64,000 nucleotides of DNA from Akkermansia muciniphila (GCA_945861415.1 CAMAUV010000021.1:1-64000); one strand, 5' to 3'; shown: positions 27,998 through 37,112, counted from the first letter of the stretch. Notes: a model not told the origin generated them from the sequence alone. Translations and numbers: made by a program.

Positions 27998-28768
27998 TTA
28001 ACGGCGGAATAGGTATCTGGCACCCATTACTTCGGCAAGCGGATCGGCATTATCAGCGCAGAAGCCGGCATGAAGGTGCCGTGTCCAGCCTTCTGCAAAC
28101 TGAAACTTTTTCGACTCACGCCCCAGCGTCCGCATGAAGCCCTGCATCGTCGCGAGGTAGCTGTCCATTCCCTGAGACACATCCAACCACTCTTTCTGAC
28201 TGGCGTGTGCCGCCAGAGCCGCCGTTTTCTGCTCCATTACGGCAGACACATCCACGTAGGCTCCGGGATGAACCCGCCCTCCCAACGGTGAGCCGAGCAT
28301 ATGCGGCATACAATGATAAACAGTTACCGGCCCGCCCGCCCCGCGCACCGGAGGCGTAGAGCGGAAGTGGGGAATCGCCAATGAAAACGCCGCCGTCACT
28401 GCCACCCGGCAAGTCTCCGTGTGATCCTCCATATAGTCCTGCGGAGGGTGAGTCAGCACCACGGAGGGGTTCACCCTACGCACTACGGACGACACCTTTC
28501 TCAGCAGCGGGACGGAATAGACGACTTCGAGATCATCACAGAACGGCGCGTGCCATGTCGCTCCGAGAATTTTCGCCGCCGCCTTTGCCTCGCGCAAACG
28601 CAGTGCCCGCGTTAACGCCGGATTCATGACCGCACTGCCAAGAGAACCGTTGGCCACATTCAGATAATGGATCTTCCAGCCCGCTTCACGCAAAAGCAGG
28701 AGTGTCCCGGCCATCCAGATTTCGATGTCATCAGGATGGGCAGCGATGGCGAGAGCAGTGCGGTTCAT
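27998..28768 (-). CDS. PIG-L/LmbE-family deacetylase
   Basis: A 256-residue protein of the zinc-dependent N-acetylglucosaminyl deacetylase fold. The metal-binding AHPDDIE motif is at residues 10-16; the second metal site lies in HPPQDYMEDHTETCR. Members remove acetyl groups from GlcNAc-containing sugars or related molecules; the substrate here cannot be told. ATG 28768 was chosen over an upstream GTG because family members begin just before the first strand. It lies 18 bp upstream of the SHD1-CAP gene and is probably co-transcribed with it. Confidence 0.88.
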   Translation of the reverse strand: MNRTALAIAAHPDDIEIWMAGTLLLLREAGWKIHYLNVANGSLGSAVMNPALTRALRLREAKAAAKILGATWHAPFCDDLEVVYSVPLLRKVSSVVRRVNPSVVLTHPPQDYMEDHTETCRVAVTAAFSLAIPHFRSTPPVRGAGGPVTVYHCMPHMLGSPLGGRVHPGAYVDVSAVMEQKTAALAAHASQKEWLDVSQGMDSYLATMQGFMRTLGRESKKFQFAEGWTRHLHAGFCADNADPLAEVMGARYLFRR

Positions 28769-28823
28769 CTGGTGCGCAGAATTCCCAGACTGGCTCACGG
28801 TGCAATGGACATTCAGTCTTCAA

Positions 28824-28866
28824 TAAAAAAGCCCGGCACCACTGGAGCAGTGCCGGGCTGAAAAAA
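28824..28866. terminator. Bidirectional-type terminator after the HU gene
   Basis: A perfect 10-bp stem, AGCCCGGCAC (28,830-28,839) with GTGCCGGGCT (28,850-28,859), is flanked by a run of A on the left and on the right. It lies just past the HU stop, so it can end HU transcription on the minus strand. Confidence 0.88.
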
Positions 28867-28879
28867 ACTTTACGGAAGC

Positions 28880-29155
28880 CTACAGGCCCTTTTTAATTGC
28901 GCTGGAAGCCACGAAGCGTACGGTCTTGGAAGCTTTGATGGTCATAGCGGCGCCTGTCTTCGGGTTGCGGCCTTTGCGGGACTTACGGGAAGCCACTTTG
29001 AAGGTGCCGAAGCCGATCACTTGGACCAGTTTGTCTTTCTTCACGCCTTTCACGATAGACTCAAGCACGGCGCCGACAGCTTCGCCGGCGGCCTTTTTGG
29101 TGGTGTCTTTGCCAAGTGCTTTCTGCACTGCTCCAATTAGTTCAGCTTTGTTCAT
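28880..29155 (-). CDS. HU-family DNA-binding protein
   Basis: A 91-residue nucleoid protein of normal HU/IHF length. It begins MNKAELIGAVQKALG, carries the GFGTFKVASRKSRKGRNPKTG arm region and ends in SSAIKKGL. It binds and bends DNA as a dimer. The frame is open 22 codons upstream, but the MNKAELI start (29155) is the family start. It has its own promoter (29,219-29,246) and terminator. Confidence 0.95.
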   Translation of the reverse strand: MNKAELIGAVQKALGKDTTKKAAGEAVGAVLESIVKGVKKDKLVQVIGFGTFKVASRKSRKGRNPKTGAAMTIKASKTVRFVASSAIKKGL

Positions 29156-29218
29156 GTTAGTATGGATTTTTAGGTTGAGTTGTTGGTCCGCGTTGAGGAA
29201 GCTCAGCGTCGCGCTCTC

Positions 29219-29246
29219 CATATAGGATCAAGGCTTTTAGTGTCAA
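29219..29246 (-). promoter_or_regulatory. Sigma-70-like promoter of the HU gene
   Basis: On the minus strand a consensus TTGACA (29,246-29,241) is followed after 16 bp by TATATG (29,224-29,219). Transcription would begin near 29,212, giving a leader of about 57 nt before the HU start. Confidence 0.6.
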
Positions 29247-29312
29247 AATCTTTTGCATAGAATTGCTATAAAACTTCTCCATTGGGATAGGCGTTCTTTT
29301 TAAAATTTTACC

Positions 29313-29852
29313 ATGCCACCTCCCTCCTTCCTTCTAAAATCCCCCTCCATCGACCCTTCAGCTTTCATCGCTCCCAACGCGACCCTCCTCGGCGACGTCG
29401 CCATTGGGGAGCGTGCAAGTATCTGGTACAATGCGGTGCTGCGCGGGGACATCAACAGCATCAGCGTAGGTCGCGGCTCGAATGTGCAGGACGGCTCTGT
29501 TCTCCACCTTTCCGCGGATTACGGCTGCCACATTGGTGAATACACCACGGTCGGCCACATGGCCATGCTGCACGCCTGCACCATTGGAAACGAATGCCTC
29601 ATCGGGATGGGAGTCATCATCCTCGACGGAGTTGAAATTGGCGACCGCTGCATCATCGGCGCCGGTGCCCTTATCACTCAGGGTAAGAAAATCCCGTCCG
29701 GCAGCATGGTGCTCGGCTCCCCGGCCAAAGTGGTGAGGGAACTCTCCGCAGAGGAACAAAACGGCCTGCGCGAATGGGCGGAACGCTACGTGCGCCTCAT
29801 TCCCCACTATCATGCTCAGGGATTGGGCGCAGGTGCAAAGGCAGGCAAATAG
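29313..29852 (+). CDS. Gamma-carbonic-anhydrase-like hexapeptide-repeat protein
   Basis: A 179-residue left-handed beta-helix protein of the YrdA/PaaY/gamma-CA group. Hexapeptide repeats run through residues 17-140, and the three zinc-ligand histidines are in place (H65, H82, H87, with the expected HxxxxH pair). RGDINSISVGRGSNVQDGS is the diagnostic core. Enzyme activity (CO2 hydration) is possible, but many relatives are inactive. It is divergent from HU. Confidence 0.9.
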   Translation: MPPPSFLLKSPSIDPSAFIAPNATLLGDVAIGERASIWYNAVLRGDINSISVGRGSNVQDGSVLHLSADYGCHIGEYTTVGHMAMLHACTIGNECLIGMGVIILDGVEIGDRCIIGAGALITQGKKIPSGSMVLGSPAKVVRELSAEEQNGLREWAERYVRLIPHYHAQGLGAGAKAGK

Positions 29853-29855
29853 CTG

Positions 29856-30821
29856 TCACTGCGGGGTAGCGGAAGACTCCGGCGCCCGACGGGTGGTGCT
29901 GTATTGCTGCTGCGTCAAAGTCACCCCTTTTTGCCTCAGCAAATCCACAAGGCTTCCCTTCCCGACAAGGTGGCCGCAACCGACCAGCACCATCACGGTC
30001 TCATTACCACCCAGAAGTGCTTCCAGCCGAGGAAGCCACGCACGGTGCCGGTCGCCGTGGAGTTGACGTTTCAATTCAGGCATCTCCGCAAATCCCTCGT
30101 CAATGATCGCCGCCAACTGTTCCGCATCGCCTTCGCTCCAGCCGGAGACCATTCGATCAATGCGTGAAATACCGGTGGCTTCCTCCTTCAGGGTGAGAGT
30201 GAGCATTTTCTCCTGCGCCTCAGGAGACAGGGAATCAAAGAGCCCCAACTGCCCCTCAGGAGTCTCGAGACCCTCTGCGGGGATTCTTCCGAGGCGTGCG
30301 CGAAACCATGGCTCCATTCCATCCTCAGGATCGAAATCGCGGGCTTTTTGAGAGGCCTCCGCTACCGTGAGTGCTGCCGTCCAAGGTTTCAGCGACTCAA
30401 TGCTGCTGAGCGGAATTCCACTGCGGGCTGTCCACTCTGTAATCACCCGCCATGTCTCCGGAGCCACGGCGTCTTTCAACAGACGGTCATCCGAGAGCCA
30501 GCCCATTTTGCGCATGGCAGCACCGGGCTTGTAATCCGGCGGCAGTTCCATCACGATTCGCTTTGCTTCGCCAAATGCAGACAGATAAGGGGCCGGCAGC
30601 GGATAGTCGCTGGCGCGAAGAGTATGCAGTGAACCGCAAAGCCAAAGCACGGCCGCCCCGCGCTGAGCTTTCCATACCATGCACTTCGTCGTTCGCTCCG
30701 GTCCATGCGGCACCTCCACCCTCACCGGATCCGGGCGCATTCCGGCATCACGATTTCGATGCCACACCAGCGCCGAAAGCGAAATGGTGAGGAGCATCAA
30801 TCCGGCGACAAAAAACTTCAT
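29856..30821 (-). CDS. TraB/GumN-family protein
   Basis: A 321-residue protein with an N-terminal signal anchor (MKFFVAGLMLLTISLSALVW). The family signature follows: LCGSLHTL near the start, an acidic VMELP strand, a GMEPWFRARL and LETPEGQLGLFDSL core, and the C-terminal VGCGHLVGKGSLVDLLRQKG. TraB/GumN proteins are proposed metal-dependent proteases of the Tiki-like fold; the substrate is unknown. It converges with the gamma-CA-like gene, leaving only a few bases between the stops. Confidence 0.88.
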   Translation of the reverse strand: MKFFVAGLMLLTISLSALVWHRNRDAGMRPDPVRVEVPHGPERTTKCMVWKAQRGAAVLWLCGSLHTLRASDYPLPAPYLSAFGEAKRIVMELPPDYKPGAAMRKMGWLSDDRLLKDAVAPETWRVITEWTARSGIPLSSIESLKPWTAALTVAEASQKARDFDPEDGMEPWFRARLGRIPAEGLETPEGQLGLFDSLSPEAQEKMLTLTLKEEATGISRIDRMVSGWSEGDAEQLAAIIDEGFAEMPELKRQLHGDRHRAWLPRLEALLGGNETVMVLVGCGHLVGKGSLVDLLRQKGVTLTQQQYSTTRRAPESSATPQ

Positions 30822-30892
30822 TCCTCAATCAATCCCGCATTAACAGACTGCCAACAGGAATCAATTCACAGCCCCTTAAACGGCAGGAATGC

Positions 30893-31498
30893 TTAAAGGC
30901 CCTTCCACACTGTGAAGGACATAACCACCAGCGCTGTTCCATAGGCAAGGCCGACGAAAGCCAGCCCCCTGTAACGGGCCTGAAACTTCTGGACCCACGC
31001 GATCTGGTCGCGCAGCGTGTAGGGCATCCCTATCCAGAACATACCCAGTGTCAGCCAAACGTAACAGACCAGATTGAGCACCCAGCGGCTGTCATGTTCG
31101 AGCCGGATGGTTTTCATCCACGCCGCGTCCAACAACGGGCAGGCGGCAAGGAGGGTCAAAATGCCGAGCGCGCGGGCACCAAGGTAATCGTTGACCCAAA
31201 AGAGCATGGCCACGTAGATAACCGGGCAGGCGAACTGCGCCAGCCAGCGCAGGCGCTCAAAATCCCCGAGGTCAATGCACGTTGCCACGACATAGGCCCA
31301 AATGAACCCGATGGTGAGTAGAATGGTCCCCGCATTTTGAGAACGCGGCAGAGCCTTCAATTTGTCCCTCAGGTTGCTCTCCCAAAGAAGCGCGATAGCG
31401 TGAATGAGGATGAGGAAAATCCCCACCACGAGGGCAGCAGTCTGCATCGTGAGCATTTCATAGAGGGGCTTGTAGAGTCCAAGGCAGAGTTCTTTCAT
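30893..31498 (-). CDS. Six-helix membrane protein of unknown function
   Basis: A 201-residue integral membrane protein. Hydrophobic segments lie at about 19-39, 57-77, 87-105, 109-128, 142-160 and 178-198. There are no catalytic motifs I recognise. Its start lies 4 bp after the ilvE stop, so it is almost certainly co-transcribed with ilvE and perhaps translationally coupled. Confidence 0.75.
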   Translation of the reverse strand: MKELCLGLYKPLYEMLTMQTAALVVGIFLILIHAIALLWESNLRDKLKALPRSQNAGTILLTIGFIWAYVVATCIDLGDFERLRWLAQFACPVIYVAMLFWVNDYLGARALGILTLLAACPLLDAAWMKTIRLEHDSRWVLNLVCYVWLTLGMFWIGMPYTLRDQIAWVQKFQARYRGLAFVGLAYGTALVVMSFTVWKGL

Positions 31499-31502
31499 GG
31501 CA

Positions 31503-32369
31503 TTAGAACGGTGTGCCGGAGGAGCGGGTGAGTTCCTTAAAGGCGGCTATCACGCGGTTCGTAACAGGGCCTGGTATGCCTGTGCCGATGACGCGCTGAT
31601 CGAGTTTTGTTACGGCGATGACCTCTGCGGCGGTGCCGGTGAGGAAGCATTCGTCTGCGGTGAATATGTCATGCCGACTGATGTCCGTCTCGCTGATGGT
31701 GATGCCAAGGCTGGCGCAAATATCGAAGACTGCGCGCCGTGTGATTCCGTCCAGCGCTCCGGCGGCGAAAGTGGGCGTATTGATAGCCCCGTTGCGCACG
31801 ACGAAGACATTGTCTGCCGTGCACTCGGCCACAAGGCCGCGGTCGTTGAGCATCAGTCCTTCCTCTGCGCCCGCCTGCATGGCCTCGACTTTGGCCATGA
31901 CGTTGTTCAGGTAGTTGAGGCTTTTTACCTGCGGGCTCAGGGTGTCGTGAGTAGGGCGGCGGGTAGCGCAGGTGGCGACCACCAGTCCGTCACGGTAGGC
32001 TTCAGGCGGATAAATGGCCAGCGGTGCTGCAATGATTATGACAGAAGGGGTGGGGCACTTGTAGGGGCTGAGGCCCAAGCCACCAACGCCGCGGGTGATG
32101 ACGAGGCGAATGTATCCGTCGTCCATGTTATTCGCCCGGCAGGTTTCGAGCACAGCGGCAGTCATTTCCTCCGGTGTTTTGGGGATATTAAGAAGGATGC
32201 TGCGAGCGCTGTCGTAGAGCCGGCGGATGTGCTCCTCCAGACGGAAGACCCGGCGGTTATAAAAGCGAATGCCTTCAAAGACACCGTCTCCGTAAAGGAG
32301 GCCGTGGTCGAACACAGAGATGCGCGCGTCGGCTTCGTCGTGCAGTTTTCCGTCGATGTAGATTTTCAT
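31503..32369 (-). CDS. ilvE: Branched-chain amino acid aminotransferase (class IV)
   Basis: A PLP-dependent fold-type IV enzyme of 288 residues that transfers the amino group in Leu/Ile/Val synthesis and breakdown. Visible are VFDHGLLYGDGVFEGIR at the N-terminus, LVITRGVGGLGL, the PLP lysine in QVKSLNYLNNVMAK (K149), the VAECTADNVFVV strand and the phosphate-binding AGALDGITR and FLTGTAAEV loops. A D-amino-acid aminotransferase is the main alternative within class IV. ATG 32369 is used; two codons upstream is only a TTG. Confidence 0.88.
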   Translation of the reverse strand: MKIYIDGKLHDEADARISVFDHGLLYGDGVFEGIRFYNRRVFRLEEHIRRLYDSARSILLNIPKTPEEMTAAVLETCRANNMDDGYIRLVITRGVGGLGLSPYKCPTPSVIIIAAPLAIYPPEAYRDGLVVATCATRRPTHDTLSPQVKSLNYLNNVMAKVEAMQAGAEEGLMLNDRGLVAECTADNVFVVRNGAINTPTFAAGALDGITRRAVFDICASLGITISETDISRHDIFTADECFLTGTAAEVIAVTKLDQRVIGTGIPGPVTNRVIAAFKELTRSSGTPF

Positions 32370-32435
32370 GGGCAAAAGTTATGGCGAGGCAGGACAGTCG
32401 TCCGCATGGCGGCGGGGCGGGGCGCCGATTTCCCG

Positions 32436-33125
32436 TCAGGTCTCCAGCATTCCGTCACGCAACACCAGCATGCGGTCACCCTGTCCTGCGAGGCTCGTAT
32501 CGTGAGTGACAACCATGAGGGTCTTTTTGCTTTCCGCAACAACTGAGAGGAGCAAATTCATGATCTCCCCACCGGTTTTTGAATCAAGGTTTCCCGTGGG
32601 CTCGTCGGCGAAGATAATCTGGGGATCATTCACTAGGGCCCTCGCTATGGCCACCCTCTGTTGTTCACCGCCAGAAAGCTCCGCCGGCAGGTGTTGGAGC
32701 CGCGAGCCCAGTCCCACTTGGTTGAGCAGATGCGCTCCCCGATCCTTTGCATCCCGGCCGCCAATCATGCCGGGGAGACACACGTTTTCCACTGCAGTGA
32801 GCTCGGGAAGAAGCAGGTAGTTCTGAAAGATGTAGCCACTGTAACGATTCCGCATCTCCGCGAGACTCGAATTTGACCTCTCATACAGGCTTTCCCCATT
32901 GATGGTCACTCGCCCGCCGCTGGGCGACTCCAACCCTCCTAAAATATAAAGCAGCGTAGTTTTGCCAGCCCCGGAAGGGCCGCAAAGAAACACCCTCTCC
33001 CCGGGGGCAACGCTGAGGCTGACACCCTTTAACACCTCCACGACTCCTTTGCCCATGGTAAATGAACGCCTCACATCGTGGGCGGCGAGGGTTCCGGTCT
33101 TGAAGTAATTGCTGGGCTCTGACAC
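32436..33125 (-). CDS. ABC transporter ATP-binding protein, LolD/MacB type
   Basis: A 229-residue ATPase with Walker A (GPSGAGKTT), Q-loop ([17 protein letters not shown]), signature [15 protein letters not shown], Walker B ([13 protein letters not shown]) and an H-loop (VTHDTSLA). The FQNYxLLPELTAxENV and DEPTGNLD wording is typical of the LolD/MacB group (lipoprotein release or efflux). GTG 33125 is preferred, with GAGG 6-7 nt upstream; a TTG lies four codons earlier. No FtsX-type permease is adjacent. Confidence 0.9.
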   Translation of the reverse strand: MSEPSNYFKTGTLAAHDVRRSFTMGKGVVEVLKGVSLSVAPGERVFLCGPSGAGKTTLLYILGGLESPSGGRVTINGESLYERSNSSLAEMRNRYSGYIFQNYLLLPELTAVENVCLPGMIGGRDAKDRGAHLLNQVGLGSRLQHLPAELSGGEQQRVAIARALVNDPQIIFADEPTGNLDSKTGGEIMNLLLSVVAESKKTLMVVTHDTSLAGQGDRMLVLRDGMLET

Positions 33126-33245
33126 GCATCGCCTCAACTATGAAGCTGGTAGCGAGTCAACCGCGAGCCCGGCAGGGATCCAAGCTGCTCACGCCACTGG
33201 CCTGCGGCCGGAATTCAGATCACTGGAGAGGTGGGTGTCCTGCCA

Positions 33246-33512
33246 CTAATTTCGCTTCGCAGCCCTTTTAGCTACTGCGCGTTTTCTCGCTGCTGCCGCC
33301 TGCCGCTCGGGAGGCAGATTGGACACAAGTTGATCCCGATGAGTCTGCGCTGCTTTAAGGGCCTTATTCTTCCCCGAGTGAGTCTTGTCGGCGAAGAATT
33401 TCTGCTGCGTCTCCCCTTTGAGTGTGATGCGGACATACCAGCCATGGTTCTTCTTCTCCGGCTGATCGATACGGCTGACTCCATACATTGGGCGTGGCGG
33501 TGGAATGGGCAT
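33246..33512 (-). CDS. Small AP2-like DNA-binding protein
   Basis: An 88-residue basic protein. Residues about 10-60 (YGVSRIDQPEKKNHGWYVRI, then FFADKTHSGKNKALKAAQTHRD) resemble the three-strand-plus-helix AP2/ERF fold: a G-V-x-R start, W-Y-V-R-I strands and an amphipathic helix with ALKAA. The tail is Lys/Arg/Ala-rich. AP2 domains bind DNA and in bacteria are known from homing endonucleases and small verrucomicrobial proteins. The role here is inferred, and no target is visible. Confidence 0.7.
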   Translation of the reverse strand: MPIPPPRPMYGVSRIDQPEKKNHGWYVRITLKGETQQKFFADKTHSGKNKALKAAQTHRDQLVSNLPPERQAAAARKRAVAKRAAKRN

Positions 33513-33711
33513 GATTTTGATTAATTAGTATTGTTGATTGGTAGGGTTAACGCAAGATGGAATGAAATGTCCAGCCATTAGATATTCGGATCAGATCAGC
33601 CAAACGCCGTAAAACCGATAAGGATCAAGGTGGTGACGTCCGCGATTTTTAGCAAGTTTTAATTATTAAAGAAATGCGGTGGAAGCTTTACTCTCCGCCG
33701 GTCAATCAGGC

Positions 33712-34509
33712 TCAGTGAGAAGTGACCCGCGTGAGGACGCCCTTCTTGCGCCCGCTTCGTAGCACCCAAAGGTAAATTCCTGCCGCGCCCAGCATCCACA
33801 GGATGTTGGTAAATACTGAGAGCCCCAGCAGGCCTGTATCCACGCCCTGACCGGCGATGATAGCCCTCATCCCTTCGAAGACCGGCGTGCAAGGTAGGCA
33901 CCAGCCCAACGACTGAGCCCACTCCGGCAATTTGGCCAGAGGGTAATACACCGCAGCCACCGGCTGGATGAGAAACGGTACCGCCCATGCCAGACTCTCG
34001 GCGGCCTGACCCCATTTTAATATCAGCGCGCAGGAAATGACCCCAAGGCTCCAGCCAAAAAACATCAGCAGCCCAAAGAACGGCACGAGATGCCAGTGAA
34101 ACTGAAAGACGTCGAAGTGGTAGAACGCCCCGGCCAGCAGAGACAGCAGCACGACTGTGAACAGGATGCGCAAAAATCCGACTAGAAACCCCGCTGCCAC
34201 ATACTCTGCCGGCCTAACCGGAGCGGCGAAAATGTTGAACAGATTTTTTGTCCACACGTCCTCAAGGAAACTGATCGCAACCCCCTGCTGCGCGCGGAAC
34301 ACGACGTCCCACAAAATCACCCCACCGATCAGAGCCGGAATGAACTCCGGAACTCCCTGCCCCCGCGTGCTCTCCAGCCAAACACTCATATTGCCCCAAA
34401 CCAGCAGTTCCATCGTAGGCCAGAAAATTAGTTCCACCAGCCGCACTTTGTTGCGCCCGTAGAGATAGATGTAGCGCATGACCAGCGCATGAATCACAGA
34501 AATCGACAT
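33712..34509 (-). CDS. ABC-2 type transport permease
   Basis: A 265-residue membrane protein with six hydrophobic segments and the ABC-2 membrane-domain layout: a cytoplasmic N-terminus (VMRYIYLYGRNKVRLVELIFW), a coupling region near FNIFAAPVRPAEYVA and a re-entrant PLAKLPEWAQ loop before the last helices. Such permeases export polysaccharides, lipids or drugs with a separate ATPase. No ABC-2-type ATPase is adjacent. ATG 34509 is used rather than the TTG three codons upstream. Confidence 0.85.
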   Translation of the reverse strand: MSISVIHALVMRYIYLYGRNKVRLVELIFWPTMELLVWGNMSVWLESTRGQGVPEFIPALIGGVILWDVVFRAQQGVAISFLEDVWTKNLFNIFAAPVRPAEYVAAGFLVGFLRILFTVVLLSLLAGAFYHFDVFQFHWHLVPFFGLLMFFGWSLGVISCALILKWGQAAESLAWAVPFLIQPVAAVYYPLAKLPEWAQSLGWCLPCTPVFEGMRAIIAGQGVDTGLLGLSVFTNILWMLGAAGIYLWVLRSGRKKGVLTRVTSH

Positions 34510-34573
34510 GGCTCCCAATGCGCCTCCATTTTAGCGTGGCAAAGCGCAAAAAGCTCCGGCAGAGACAGGAAGA

Positions 34574-35686
34574 TCAATCCCTTCCCACCGCTCCCGCTTG
34601 CAGAGTCCAAACAGTTTCCGCTACGCGGCGTCCGTTGATTTGCAGTTCGGTCCGGTGAGGGCCGGCGTAGTGTTTCCGGGTAGTGAAGTCGCGGATCACC
34701 TGGCGTTTGGTGAGTGTTACTTCGCCCCCGGCAGGTAGAGTGTCGGTAGTCCACTTGAAGACCTTGGGTGAAGTGCCGCCGCTGGCTTTGGCGTAGTGGA
34801 TAACATAATCCACGGCGAGAGCCTGGCTGGCACGGGAGGTCGAGGTGAGCCTCGCGGTGATGGTTAGGGTGCTGCCGGAATTCAGCGATGCAGGAGAGGC
34901 AGTGAGCCTGGCCTGCAGCGCCGGTGGCTTCCCAAAACCGAACAGCGAAAGCGCTCGCAGATGACCTTTCTTGATCAGCGTGCGACAGGCATGTTTCGCG
35001 ATCCATGCCGTGTTTACGTGGCCAAGGTCCCACGACTTAAGCTGGTCGAGCACCCAGGCCGGATGGTCACGGGTGATGTCATTGAGGTTATTGGCGACGG
35101 ACTTCCTGACAAACAACGCAGAGTCGGCACGCAGGGCATGCAATATTGCCTCCAGCGGCGCAGGGTCGCGCACAAGCGACGCCAGCCGCAGCCCCCACGG
35201 GAGCCGGGGTCGGCAGCCCTCGCTGGCAAGCCGGCGCACTCTCTCGTCACCATCACGCGTCCACTTCAGCATGACACTAAGGGTGCGCTCCTGATCATCG
35301 ACAATGAAGGGACGAATGGCAAACTCCGCCGAACCATAGCGAGTGAAGTCGCGCAACGCGGCCATGGACGCGTCGAAGTCATAGCGACCGAATTGCCGGA
35401 CGAAGTCACTGAGAAAAATGGCGATGAATTCATGTCCGATGCGCGGGGCCAGCTTGCGGAGAACATCCAGCTTCGCGCTATAAGTCCCGGGTGTCGATTC
35501 CTCGAAAGCGAGCGCGGTTTGCTGAAGCCGGGCCATCAGTTGCCGTTGTTCGAGTCCATCAAGCGTCAGCCCCAGAAATCGCTGCTCGTCGAACTTCCTA
35601 GAGATCAGGGCAAGGACGGCCGCAAGGCGCCTGTATAGCTCCGGACTGAACCAGTTTTTGAGCGGCGCAAAAGGTGTATAAGACAT
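34574..35686 (-). CDS. DNA alkylation repair protein (AlkD-like HEAT repeats)
   Basis: A 370-residue protein. Residues about 1-240 form HEAT-like helical repeats characteristic of AlkD/AlkC-type glycosylases, including RPFIVDDQERTLSVMLKWTRD, EGCRPRLPWG, SLFVRKSVANNLNDI-type (here ALFVRKSVANNLNDI) and HACRTLIKKG. Residues about 255-365 form a beta-rich C-terminal extension. AlkC-like proteins excise alkylated bases without base flipping, and the beta extension fits the AlkC/AlkD2 side of the family. It lies 64 bp upstream of the ABC-2 permease gene. Confidence 0.85.
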   Translation of the reverse strand: MSYTPFAPLKNWFSPELYRRLAAVLALISRKFDEQRFLGLTLDGLEQRQLMARLQQTALAFEESTPGTYSAKLDVLRKLAPRIGHEFIAIFLSDFVRQFGRYDFDASMAALRDFTRYGSAEFAIRPFIVDDQERTLSVMLKWTRDGDERVRRLASEGCRPRLPWGLRLASLVRDPAPLEAILHALRADSALFVRKSVANNLNDITRDHPAWVLDQLKSWDLGHVNTAWIAKHACRTLIKKGHLRALSLFGFGKPPALQARLTASPASLNSGSTLTITARLTSTSRASQALAVDYVIHYAKASGGTSPKVFKWTTDTLPAGGEVTLTKRQVIRDFTTRKHYAGPHRTELQINGRRVAETVWTLQAGAVGRD

Positions 35687-35720
35687 GCTCTATGGGTCAC
35701 TGGTGCAGCCTGCATGAAGA

Positions 35721-37112
35721 TCAGGCATTGATTTGATCAGCGATTTCCTCCAGCGGATAAGTGAGGATTTCCGCGAGAGTGGGATGATACCATGGAGCCC
35801 GGAGCAGGTCGAAGACAGTAGCCTTCATGGCCAGCGGACCGCTGAAGCAATGAATGAGTTCTCCCGCCTGCGGGCCAACGATCTCTGCGCCGAGAATGCG
35901 GCCTCGGGAAGGCTCCGCGATGACTTTTACATAACCGCGCAGAGCGTTCATCAGAATGGACTTTCCGTGGTCGTTGAAAGGATAACTGGCGGCGATAAAT
36001 AGCTGACCGCGCTCCCGCAGAGCGCGCTCGCTGAGGCCGATGCAGGCGACGGCGGGCTCTGTGAAAACGACGGACAGCAGGTGGTCCTCGTTTACCGGAC
36101 GCAGTCCTTTGACACCAGACGCGTGGCGCGCCGCCAATTCGCCCTGCGCGACGGCAAGGTGGACAATGTCATGCGGACCGCAAACGTCACCGCCGGCATA
36201 GATGTGCCTTGCGCTCGTCTGCTGCCAGCGATTGACCGCAATGCGTCCCGCAGGCGTTAGCCGCACACCGGCGGACTCCAGTTGCAGGCCTTCAAGCGAG
36301 GGGACGCGTCCGAGGGCATTGAAGAGCCGGACGGCACGGCGAGTTAGGGTTTTGCCGCCGCTGGTGAAGGTGAGACTGACGCCCGCGCTGGTGGGCTTGA
36401 TCCCGGTGACGACTGTGCCTGTGTGAACTTCCATCCCTTCCGCACGAAAGGCCTCCTCTACGACCGCAGCCGCTTCCGGTGAAATCTCCTTCAGCAGATG
36501 CGCACTACGCTGGATGATGGTGACCCGGGTGCCAATCCGGCGGAGAAACTGCGCGAGTTCACATGCGACGATGCCACCGCCCAACACAATGACACTATCC
36601 GGCACATGGTCGAGTTCTAGGACGTCATCGCTTGTCCAAAAAGGCGTCTGTGCAAGGCCCGGAAGCCCAGGCAGATTCACCCGGGAGCCCGTGGCAATAA
36701 GGATCTGATCCCCGCTCACCAGCGAGCCATCCCCCAGCGCCACGGTATGCGGATCGACAAACCGCGCCCGACTGCGGTGAAGTCCGTATTTCCCAGACTC
36801 CATGCTCTGCACCCGGTAGTCTGCAAATTCAGCAATGACCTTCTTCTTCCACCGGTGCAGCGCCTTCATGTCCAGCTCCGCTTTAGCAATGCGGAGACCA
36901 AATATGCTGGCGTGGCGTGCGTGATGGAGAACTTCTGCCGCATGCAGCAGCGTCTTGGAGGGCATACAGCCCCGCAGGATACAAAGACCCCCGAGTTCTC
37001 TCGCTCCATCAATGATGCCGACCCGCCGTCCGAGACCGTGAGCAGTCCGGGCAGCATTGAATCCGGCGGAACCTCCGCCGATGACAAGGAAATCGTAGTG
37101 AGTAGTGGGCAT
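35721..37112 (-). CDS. Pyridine nucleotide-disulfide oxidoreductase (mercuric reductase / dihydrolipoamide dehydrogenase-like)
   Basis: A 463-residue class I flavin disulfide reductase. The FAD-binding motif is FLVIGGGSAGFNAARTA and the redox-active cysteines are C44 and C49 (GGLCILRGCMPSK). The NAD(P)-binding fold is VIVLGGGIVACELAQFLRRIG, the second FAD motif is HIYAGGDVCG, and the C-terminal HPTLAE supplies the catalytic His/Glu pair. There is no N-terminal heavy-metal domain and no C-terminal CC pair, so mercury reduction is not supported; the substrate is unknown. ATG 37112 puts the FAD fold at the N-terminus. Confidence 0.88.
   Translation of the reverse strand: MPTTHYDFLVIGGGSAGFNAARTAHGLGRRVGIIDGARELGGLCILRGCMPSKTLLHAAEVLHHARHASIFGLRIAKAELDMKALHRWKKKVIAEFADYRVQSMESGKYGLHRSRARFVDPHTVALGDGSLVSGDQILIATGSRVNLPGLPGLAQTPFWTSDDVLELDHVPDSVIVLGGGIVACELAQFLRRIGTRVTIIQRSAHLLKEISPEAAAVVEEAFRAEGMEVHTGTVVTGIKPTSAGVSLTFTSGGKTLTRRAVRLFNALGRVPSLEGLQLESAGVRLTPAGRIAVNRWQQTSARHIYAGGDVCGPHDIVHLAVAQGELAARHASGVKGLRPVNEDHLLSVVFTEPAVACIGLSERALRERGQLFIAASYPFNDHGKSILMNALRGYVKVIAEPSRGRILGAEIVGPQAGELIHCFSGPLAMKATVFDLLRAPWYHPTLAEILTYPLEEIADQINA

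Noticed and set aside
31497-32546. 349-codon plus-strand frame opposite ilvE
   Set aside because: The minus strand encodes a complete class IV aminotransferase with PLP lysine; the plus frame has no motif.
35721-37112. Mercuric reductase (merA) call
   Set aside because: No N-terminal metal-binding domain, no C-terminal cysteine pair and no mer genes nearby; only the general flavin disulfide reductase family is supported.
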